From: a virus
Virus record (IMG/VR): IMGVR_UViG_3300049736_000498
Coordinates: 1 to 39,220 of that record
Direction: 5' to 3' (one strand)
Length of the DNA stretch: 39,220 nucleotides
Part shown: in pieces, positions 25,401-30,602 of the stretch
How positions within the stretch are numbered: the first letter of the stretch is position 1
Layout of the letters: the number at the start of each line of letters is the position of its first letter
Made by a program: the position numbers and the translations under genes
Notes under the pieces: model-generated
Seen by the model: only the letters and a program-made list of their open reading frames with translations
Told to the model about the DNA's origin: nothing
Database searches by the model: none

Positions 25401-26370
25401 GCTTATAGGACATAATAACTGTGTTACTTCTACAGGAGGTTATGGTGGAAGTGGTAGAATTATTGGAGGTTTTAATTCTTGTATTTTGGGTGAATATGGA
25501 TCTGGTGCAACTATTTTAGGTGGGTCTTGTCATTCCATAAATCAAGGATATGGATCTGGTGGAGATATAATTGGTGGTCAAAATCATACAATAAACGCTT
25601 ATAGTAATAAGGTATTAATAGTAGGGGGTAGAAATCACCAAATAGGTAGTGGTAATTCTTATACTAGTATTATAGGAGGAAATAATAACAGTATAAGCTC
25701 AAACAAATACCGATCAGCTATAATGGGAGGATGTAACAATACTAATAACCATTCTTGTGCTATTATGTTAGGTTTAGCCGGTAGAACATCCTGTACAGAT
25801 AGTACTACTCATGTTAATTGTCTTAACATTCAAAATACTTGTGGAGGAACTACAGGTGCTAAACAAGTTTCAATATTACCTGGAATAACATCCAATGGTA
25901 GTGTTGTAACAGATATGTGTGAAATGTGTGTGGCTTATAATGCTACACAAATCCAAGGTGTTTTAGGGAATGGGCCAAATTGTGTTATAATAGCGGCTCC
26001 GGGAGCAAATAAAACATTAGTAATATATGAAGCTATATTCCAAATACAAACATCTGGAACAAATACAACACAAGGTTTTAATGGTGCATTTCAAGTAGTT
26101 TCACCTTCATATAACTGTAATAATACAAGTATAAGAAATACAACTGCAGCCTTAGTACCAGCAAATGTATTACAAGCGGCTGTTAGAAATGGTCAAACAT
26201 ATACAACGTACCAAAGAGATGCTCCTACAGATGGTAGAGTGTATTCTACAAATCAATGTGTACGTTTTGGATGGAGTAATTCTAACCCTTATCCAAATGG
26301 TTTTCCATCTGTATTTATTTGCTTAAGGACAAGATTAAGATATAAAATTTACTGCGACACAGCATTCTAA
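22453..26370 (+). CDS. Giant collagen-like fibre protein with Cys-rich beta-repeat domain
   Basis: 1305 residues. Order: a 50-residue N-terminal domain shared with the protein at 20914; collagen-like arm 1 (about 50-305, GSSGTSGNS units); an inserted globular beta domain (about 306-436, with FDYTFSTSTTIGNPNTGKV and GAWWQFTIIFESQGG); collagen-like arm 2 (about 437-665); a linker TITNASNNRVVTSTGG; a domain of about 22 short repeats built on (I)IGGGxxN (about 709-1105) that suggests a YadA-like beta-roll or beta-helix; and a C-terminal domain of about 200 residues. By eye about 33 cysteines lie in and next to the repeat domain, often as GGGxCN. It is probably a long tail fibre or receptor-binding fibre. 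The accessory sugar/sulfate operon follows downstream. Confidence 0.82.
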   Translation: MPNWKKVIISGSNAELAQIKLTDLSNQGSENTTLVINSSGEVGTRENAASSGTSGSSGSSGSSGTSGNSGSSGTSGNSGSSGSSGTSGSSGSSGNSGSSGSSGTSGNSGSSGTSGNSGSSGTSGNSGSSGSSGTSGSSGSSGNSGSSGTSGNSGSSGSSGTSGNSGSSGTSGNSGSSGTSGNSGSSGSSGTSGSSGSSGTSGNSGSSGSSGTSGNSGSSGSSGTSGNSGSSGTSGNSGSSGSSGTSGNSGSSGTSGNSGSSGTSGSSGTSGNSGSSGTSGSSGSSGSSGTSGSSGSSGSSGSSGSSGQDGNFGGATFDYTFSTSTTIGNPNTGKVRLNNATQTSATISAISETDDDGNSVQSFFETIDSSTSAIKGFMRLSDKDDPSDFILFALDELTDQGAWWQFTIIFESQGGNALTNGEDIIASFVTTGDRGDDGTSGSSGSSGSSGSSGSSGTSGSSGSSGNSGSSGTSGTSGNSGSSGTSGNSGSSGSSGTSGNSGSSGSSGTSGNSGSSGSSGTSGNSGSSGTSGNSGSSGSSGTSGNSGSSGTSGNSGSSGTSGNSGSSGTSGSSGNSGSSGTSGNSGSSGTSGNSGSSGTSGSSGNSGSSGTSGNSGSSGTSGNSGSSGTSGSSGNSGSSGTSGNSGSSGTSGNSGSSGTSGSSGSSGTTTITNASNNRVVTSTGGVGLNAESCMLFNGNSLTVGGLHSNSGACSTIAGGLKNKINCNLSSIGGGTLNTSSAVCTFIGGGSCNDIASSYSYGSSIVAGIGNCIYGTSPGSIIGGGFQNDSYGRYDVIGGGVRNCLNGYGCDFIGGGCCNKITGYGRNVIVGGGKNCNNGYDSSAIVGGFCNCIKDNYTNQSFIGGGFCNHMDSKYGNTNLIVGGAKNCIKNIDSGDVIGCTTIVGGNLNAACSCCVGQCKTQPSCGFIGGGSCNLITNPFDFIVAGECNKICYNKARNIGVGYGEGCSFIVGNKNKIDTGYGTNMLIGHNNCVTSTGGYGGSGRIIGGFNSCILGEYGSGATILGGSCHSINQGYGSGGDIIGGQNHTINAYSNKVLIVGGRNHQIGSGNSYTSIIGGNNNSISSNKYRSAIMGGCNNTNNHSCAIMLGLAGRTSCTDSTTHVNCLNIQNTCGGTTGAKQVSILPGITSNGSVVTDMCEMCVAYNATQIQGVLGNGPNCVIIAAPGANKTLVIYEAIFQIQTSGTNTTQGFNGAFQVVSPSYNCNNTSIRNTTAALVPANVLQAAVRNGQTYTTYQRDAPTDGRVYSTNQCVRFGWSNSNPYPNGFPSVFICLRTRLRYKIYCDTAF
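22600..23370 (+). repeat. Collagen-like coding repeat, giant fibre arm 1
   Basis: In-frame GTSGNSGSSG-type units. Contains 23046-23135, an exact 90-base copy of 23934-24023 in arm 2. Confidence 0.9.
23761..24450 (+). repeat. Collagen-like coding repeat, giant fibre arm 2
   Basis: The same unit type as arm 1. Contains 23934-24023 (exact copy of arm 1 sequence) and the three-unit tandem repeat at 24169-24438. Confidence 0.9.
24169..24438 (+). repeat. Three tandem 90-base units in arm 2
   Basis: Units begin at 24169, 24259 and 24349, each 90 bases (30 codons), starting GGTAAYTC and ending GGTTCTAGT or GGTTCTTCT. The encoded 30-residue unit is identical in all three; the DNA copies differ at scattered synonymous positions. 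Confidence 0.85.
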
Positions 26371-26381
26371 TAAAAAAAATA

Positions 26382-26396
26382 ATATTTATAATAAAA
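26382..26396 (+). promoter_or_regulatory. Late-promoter-like motif (before 26406)
   Basis: ATATTTATAATAAAA, exact consensus, nine bases before the ATG at 26406. Confidence 0.55.
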
Positions 26397-26405
26397 TAAT
26401 AACAA

Positions 26406-26717
26406 ATGGAACATAATTGGAAAATATATGATTTAAAAAGAGTAATAGCTAATGGTATGGTTACCCAAGCAACTTATGCTTGTGAATCAAAAGAAGATAC
26501 TGCATCAACCAGATACATAGAAGATATAGAATTAGTAACAGGTTCAATATCAGACCCAGATTTTGTTACTTTTAATAATTTAACCCAAGATGAGGTTTTA
26601 GGATGGATTACAGGGAGTATTGATACAGCATCAATTGAAACAGAAAACTCAGCTTCTATTGCTAGAGCCTTAGTACAAAAATCAAAAATAACAAAAAGAA
26701 ATGGTACTCCTTGGTAA
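26406..26717 (+). CDS. Small conserved phage protein after the fibre gene
   Basis: 103 residues, starting MEHNWKIYDLKRVIANGMV. The pattern NWKIYDLKR...VTQATYACE, then VLGWITGSID, ETENSASIARALV and the C-terminal GTPW is one I associate with a widespread uncharacterised phage family (possibly DUF7936). No enzyme motif. Directly downstream of the giant fibre and with its own late motif, so it may be virion- or fibre-associated. The function is not known. Confidence 0.6.
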   Translation: MEHNWKIYDLKRVIANGMVTQATYACESKEDTASTRYIEDIELVTGSISDPDFVTFNNLTQDEVLGWITGSIDTASIETENSASIARALVQKSKITKRNGTPW

Positions 26718-26722
26718 AATAA

Positions 26723-26752
26723 TTAGGAGTATTTAATTAAGTTTTGTATATT
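26723..26752 (+). promoter_or_regulatory. Bipartite promoter-like element, copy 3
   Basis: TTAGGAG at 26723-26729, eight bases, TAAGTTTTGTATATT ending at 26752; the same spacing as copies 1 and 2. The next start is at 26776. It appears to drive the glycosyltransferase/sulfotransferase operon. Confidence 0.55.
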
Positions 26753-26775
26753 GTTTTATCATAAAAAAGTTATAA

Positions 26776-27654
26776 ATGAATATTATATTTCAAATAGACG
26801 GTGGTCTAGGCAAAAGCATCATGGGAACGGCCATGGTAAAAGTTATAAGAAAACGCTATAAAAACTCAAAAATTATAGTAGTAACAGGTTATCCTGATAT
26901 ATTTTTAAACAACCCTGATATTAATGAAGTTTACCACCCTAATAATATAAATGGTTTTTACTTAAAATATATTAAAGACCAAAATTGTAAAATATTTGTT
27001 GAAGATCCTTATAGACGTAATGATTTTATTTTAGAAAAACCAATAAATCTTCTTAAAACTTGGTGTGAATTATATGGTTTACATTATAATAATGAACAAC
27101 CCCAAATATATCTTACCCAACCAGAACTAGATTATTTTTCTCCTTATTATCAAACGGATAAACCAATATTAGCTATTCAACCAAATGGAGGACCAGTTGG
27201 ATTAGGTTATCAATATGCATGGACAAGAGATATCCCTGAAACAAATATGTTAGAAATAATAGAACATTATAAGGATAATTATTCTATTATTCATATAAAA
27301 AGAGAGGATCAAAAAATATACTCTAATACAATGCAGGCATTAGATGGGTTTAGAAGTATAGCTATATTACTTCAATTGTCTTCTAAAAGATTATTAATAG
27401 ATAGTTTTGGCCAACATATGGCAGCAGCTTTAAATAAAAAATCTACAGTTTGTTGGAGTATTACTAAACCAGAAGTTTTTGGTTATAAATTACATGATAA
27501 TATTAAATCAAACCCCTTTACTAAAGAACCTAATTTTCAACATACTCAATATAACCCTTTTGGGTTATCTGAAGATATTAGTACAATACCTTATAATGAT
27601 TTAAATGAAGTATTTGATACTAATAAAATTATAGAATCCATAAATAACCAATAA
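26776..27654 (+). CDS. GT9-like (heptosyltransferase-type) glycosyltransferase
   Basis: 292 residues. The N-terminal GT-B fold signature is IFQIDGGLGKSIMGTAMVK (residues about 4-22), the variant of the GT9 'xxGDxxxxTP' glycine loop seen in phage and marine bacterial homologues. The C-terminal half has AIQPNGGPVGLGYQYAWTR, then IIHIKREDQ and the donor-side helix LLIDSFGQHMAAALNKKSTV. The donor and acceptor are unknown. It is the first gene of the accessory operon behind the bipartite promoter-like element. A second GT9-type domain occurs in the operon's last gene. Confidence 0.7.
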   Translation: MNIIFQIDGGLGKSIMGTAMVKVIRKRYKNSKIIVVTGYPDIFLNNPDINEVYHPNNINGFYLKYIKDQNCKIFVEDPYRRNDFILEKPINLLKTWCELYGLHYNNEQPQIYLTQPELDYFSPYYQTDKPILAIQPNGGPVGLGYQYAWTRDIPETNMLEIIEHYKDNYSIIHIKREDQKIYSNTMQALDGFRSIAILLQLSSKRLLIDSFGQHMAAALNKKSTVCWSITKPEVFGYKLHDNIKSNPFTKEPNFQHTQYNPFGLSEDISTIPYNDLNEVFDTNKIIESINNQ

Positions 27655-27658
27655 TTAT

Positions 27659-28354
27659 ATGGTATTTTTAGATGAAAAAATAATATTTCTTTTACCTCCC
27701 AAATGTGGTACTTCTTCTTTTGTTTCTTTAATAAATAGTATTCCTAAATTTAATTCTAATAATGCTCTAGACTCAAATAAAGGTAGACATATCCGTTTAT
27801 CACATACAGTTAGACGCCATAGTATTAAAAATTTACAAGATTATAAAATTTATCAAATATGTCGTCATCCCTTAGATAGATTGATTTCAAGTTTTTATTA
27901 TTTAAAACCCCCAATTTCTAAAGATACAAAAAACCCATTCAGTATTATTACTCATTATGATAAAAAATATGAATTTAATGAATTTTTAGAACTAATTTTA
28001 CCTTTTATGATTAGTATTAAACATAAACCCCCAAAAAGCTTTTGGTATTTGTGGAATAGAGCAATTAAGAAAGATTTTAAAAGAATAAATAATTTTTTTT
28101 ACCAACCCCAAATTTACTGGAATGATTTAAATACTAATGTAGAATATATTAAACTAGAAGATATTGTACAAGATTCATCCTTGTTATTTTCTATTTTAGG
28201 GGAAAATACACTAAAAACATTTCCTTTTGAAAATAAAAATAAAGGGAATAATAATAAACCTAAAACTCCAACTCTAGAAATGTTTACAAAACAAAATTTA
28301 GAATTAGCATATGAGGCATACGAACAAGATTTTAAAATTCTTGGGTATAAATAA
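27659..28354 (+). CDS. Sulfotransferase 1 (PAPS-dependent)
   Basis: 231 residues. The 5'-phosphosulfate-binding loop PPKCGTSSF is at 13-21 and the 3'-phosphate-binding motif CRHPLDRLISSFY at 68-80 (R69, S77/S78), the two hallmarks of PAPS-dependent sulfotransferases. The remainder is Lys/Asn-rich, with LEDI (EYIKLEDIV) in the usual position for the family. The cytosolic enzyme would transfer sulfate from PAPS to a hydroxyl on a sugar or protein; the acceptor is unknown. Another sulfotransferase and an APS-kinase-like protein follow directly, so donor supply and use are encoded together. Confidence 0.8.
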   Translation: MVFLDEKIIFLLPPKCGTSSFVSLINSIPKFNSNNALDSNKGRHIRLSHTVRRHSIKNLQDYKIYQICRHPLDRLISSFYYLKPPISKDTKNPFSIITHYDKKYEFNEFLELILPFMISIKHKPPKSFWYLWNRAIKKDFKRINNFFYQPQIYWNDLNTNVEYIKLEDIVQDSSLLFSILGENTLKTFPFENKNKGNNNKPKTPTLEMFTKQNLELAYEAYEQDFKILGYK

Positions 28355-28369
28355 TAAATTAACTAAATA

Positions 28370-29188
28370 ATGGAACAAATATTTTTTCAATCATCATTAC
28401 CAAGAGCGGGTAGTACCTTACTACAAAATATTATGGGTCAAAATCCGGAATTTTATGTCACACCTACATCAGGTGCATTAGAACTTTTACATGCCGCTAG
28501 AACTAATTATACAAATGATCCTTCTTTTCTAGCCCAGGATTCAGAGATAATGAAAAAGGCATGGCTTAGTTTTTGCAGTCATGGTTTAGAAGGTTATTTT
28601 AAAGGAATTACAGATAAAAAATATATTTTAGATAAATCTAGAGGGTGGGGAATAAGTTATAATTTTTTAAATTCTTTTTACCCAAATCCTAAAATAGTTT
28701 GTATGGTTAGAGATCCAAGATCTATTTATGCTTCTATGGAAAAAAATTTTCGAAAACATCCTGATAAACATAGCAATATAGTTGATTGGTCGAAACTAAA
28801 AAATACAACAACAGCTAAAAGAGTTGATTTTTGGGCGGATTCACCCCCAGTTGGAACTTCAATGGAAAAATTAGAACAAATTATAACAGAAGGAATAAAT
28901 AAAGATATGTTATTTATTCGTTTTGAAGATTTAACTTTATTTCCCCACAGAGAATTAGATAAAATATATGATTTTTTTGGAATAAGTAGATTTAAACACG
29001 ATTTTCAAAATGTTGAACAAATAACTCAGGAAGATGATAAAATACATGGTATATTTGGTGATCATAAAATTCGAAAAGAGGTTAAACCTGTACCTGAAAC
29101 ATACATTAAATATTTAGGTTTAGAATTATCTCAAAATATAGCTAATACTTACCCATGGTTTTATCAACACTTTAATTATAAACTATAA
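28370..29188 (+). CDS. Sulfotransferase 2 (PAPS-dependent)
   Basis: 272 residues. The 5'-PSB loop SSLPRAGSTLL spans 8-18 and the 3'-PB motif MVRDPRSIYASM spans 112-123 (R114, S118/S122). FIRFEDLTLFP is the family's later conserved 'RYEDL' element, followed by IYDFFGI. It is not closely similar to sulfotransferase 1 outside the motifs, so the two are unlikely to be a recent duplication. The acceptor is unknown. It ends three bases before the APS-kinase-like gene. Confidence 0.82.
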   Translation: MEQIFFQSSLPRAGSTLLQNIMGQNPEFYVTPTSGALELLHAARTNYTNDPSFLAQDSEIMKKAWLSFCSHGLEGYFKGITDKKYILDKSRGWGISYNFLNSFYPNPKIVCMVRDPRSIYASMEKNFRKHPDKHSNIVDWSKLKNTTTAKRVDFWADSPPVGTSMEKLEQIITEGINKDMLFIRFEDLTLFPHRELDKIYDFFGISRFKHDFQNVEQITQEDDKIHGIFGDHKIRKEVKPVPETYIKYLGLELSQNIANTYPWFYQHFNYKL

Positions 29189-29191
29189 AAT

Positions 29192-29704
29192 ATGATATAT
29201 TGGTTTACAGGTCAACCTTGTTCAGGGAAGACCGTTTTAGCAAACATGCTTAAAGAAAAATATCTCCCCCATGCTTATCGCATAGATGGGGATGAAATGA
29301 GAGAATTATTTACAAATAAAGATTATTCTATAAAAGGTAGAATAACTAATGTAGATGCGGCTCAAAAAATTGCACATTATTTACATAATCAAGGTAAGGA
29401 TGTAATTGTATCTTTAGTTTCTCCTTACTTAGATCAAAGAGAAGAATTTAAGGATATAATGGAGTGGCAATTACAAGAAATTTTTGTACATTATGATATA
29501 GATAAAGGGTTTAGAGGCAGAGAAAATTATCATGTTATGCAATTCCAAAAACCAGATTTAGATTATATTGATATTGATACTACAAAACAAACCCCAGAAG
29601 AATCTTTAAAGATAATAGCTAAAAAGGCTGGTTTAGATGTAATATATCCTAAAGGATCACTATTAAATGAATTACCACCTTCAGATTACCAACTAGATAG
29701 TTAA
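29192..29704 (+). CDS. cysC: Adenylylsulfate (APS) kinase-like protein
   Basis: 170 residues. Walker A GQPCSGKT (7-14), the APS-kinase motif IDGDEMRELF (31-40, canonical DGDNxR), and RITNVDAAQKIAHYLHNQGKDVIVSLVSPY (shown in parts: RITNVDAAQKIAH and DVIVSLVSPY). This enzyme would make PAPS from APS and ATP, the donor for the two sulfotransferases just upstream. It is shorter than usual CysC (about 200): the lid segment around 'FVxxPLxxCExRDxKGLY' is replaced by IFVHYDIDKGFRGREN. So substrate range could differ. No ATP sulfurylase gene (cysD/cysN) is present, so APS would come from the host unless the gene at 30041 supplies it. Confidence 0.8.
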   Translation: MIYWFTGQPCSGKTVLANMLKEKYLPHAYRIDGDEMRELFTNKDYSIKGRITNVDAAQKIAHYLHNQGKDVIVSLVSPYLDQREEFKDIMEWQLQEIFVHYDIDKGFRGRENYHVMQFQKPDLDYIDIDTTKQTPEESLKIIAKKAGLDVIYPKGSLLNELPPSDYQLDS

Positions 29705-29705
29705 T

Positions 29706-30044
29706 ATGGAGAAAAAAAATACATACTTTTGTGATATAGATGGTACTATATTTAAATATCGTAAATTTGAAACGTATGAGACAACAAAAGCTGAGGGGAT
29801 AAAATCTACTATAGAATATTTAGATAAGGCAGCAAGTGAAGGACACATGATAATTCTAACAACAGCCCGTCCAGAATATCTTAGGATGCATACCGAAGTA
29901 GAATTACATGAAAATTATGTTCCTTATGATAGGTTAATTATGGGTATAGAAAGAGGTCCTCGTTATTTAATTAATGATATGGATCCAAATAAACCTGGAG
30001 AACGGGCTATTGCAATAAATTTAGAAAGAGATAGAGGATTATGA
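29706..30044 (+). CDS. Small HAD-superfamily phosphatase
   Basis: 112 residues. HAD motif I FCDIDGTIFKYR (D10, D12), motif II in ILTTARPEYLR (Thr after the strand), and a late acidic motif in YLINDMDP. The small size means no large cap domain, as in HAD proteins that dephosphorylate sugar or polynucleotide phosphates. The 3' end overlaps the nucleotidyltransferase start by four bases (ATGA), so the two are coupled. HAD plus nucleotidyltransferase pairs are common in sugar-activation pathways; the substrate here is unknown. Confidence 0.72.
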   Translation: MEKKNTYFCDIDGTIFKYRKFETYETTKAEGIKSTIEYLDKAASEGHMIILTTARPEYLRMHTEVELHENYVPYDRLIMGIERGPRYLINDMDPNKPGERAIAINLERDRGL

Positions 30045-30397
30045 GTAAACAATATTCAATGTTTATCGGTAGATGGCAACCTTGGCACCAAGGGCATCGA
30101 TGGTTAATAGACCAGCGTTTAAATGAAGGTAAAAACGTATTAATTTGTATTAGAGATGTGGAACCAAATGAAAAACAACCTTGGACTGCACAAGAAGTTT
30201 TAGTAAATGTATCAAAAGAATTAGATGGTTTAATACAAGAAGGTAGAATAAAAATAATTATTATACCTGATGTTGAGTCAATAAATTATGGAAGAGGTGT
30301 GGGATATGATGTTATTGAACACATACCCCCTGAAGATATAAAAGAAATATCTGCTACTAAAATTAGAGCTAAGATGAGAAAAGATGGTAAGTTATAA
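30041..30397 (+). CDS. Cytidylyltransferase-like nucleotidyltransferase
   Basis: 118 residues. N-terminal FIGRWQPWHQGHRWLI carries the HxGH nucleotide-binding signature (H16-H19), and the C-terminal EISATKIRAKM carries the ISxTxIR signature of the HIGH nucleotidyltransferase superfamily (glycerol-3-phosphate cytidylyltransferase, NMNAT, ATP sulfurylase). The protein is a minimal single domain. Possible products include a CDP-activated alcohol or sugar phosphate. Because ATP sulfurylase belongs to the same superfamily and the gene sits next to an APS kinase, APS formation is conceivable but speculative. Confidence 0.72.
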   Translation: MSKQYSMFIGRWQPWHQGHRWLIDQRLNEGKNVLICIRDVEPNEKQPWTAQEVLVNVSKELDGLIQEGRIKIIIIPDVESINYGRGVGYDVIEHIPPEDIKEISATKIRAKMRKDGKL

Positions 30398-30602
30398 AAG
30401 ACACATTGCAAAAACAATTTCATGGAGAATAATAGGAACAATAGACACAGTAATTATTTCAGGGCTTATAACGGGTTCTTGGGTAGCAGGGTTAGCTATA
30501 GGAGGGGTAGAAGTTATCTCCAAAATGGTGCTTTACTTTCTACACGAAAGGGCTTGGTATAAATTTATTAAATTTGGGGTAAATGATAAAACAAAAACCT
30601 AA
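30384..30602 (+). CDS. DUF2061-family membrane protein
   Basis: 72 residues. KRHIAKTISWRIIGTIDTVI followed by ITGSWVAGLAIGGVEVISKM and FLHERAWYKF is the DUF2061 pattern: two membrane segments with a conserved 'HERxW' end. DUF2061 proteins are frequently encoded next to sulfate-activation genes (cysC, cysD, cysN) in marine bacteria, from general knowledge, but their function is not established. The start overlaps the nucleotidyltransferase by 14 bases and the end overlaps the next gene by 20 bases. Confidence 0.78.
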   Translation: MVSYKRHIAKTISWRIIGTIDTVIISGLITGSWVAGLAIGGVEVISKMVLYFLHERAWYKFIKFGVNDKTKT

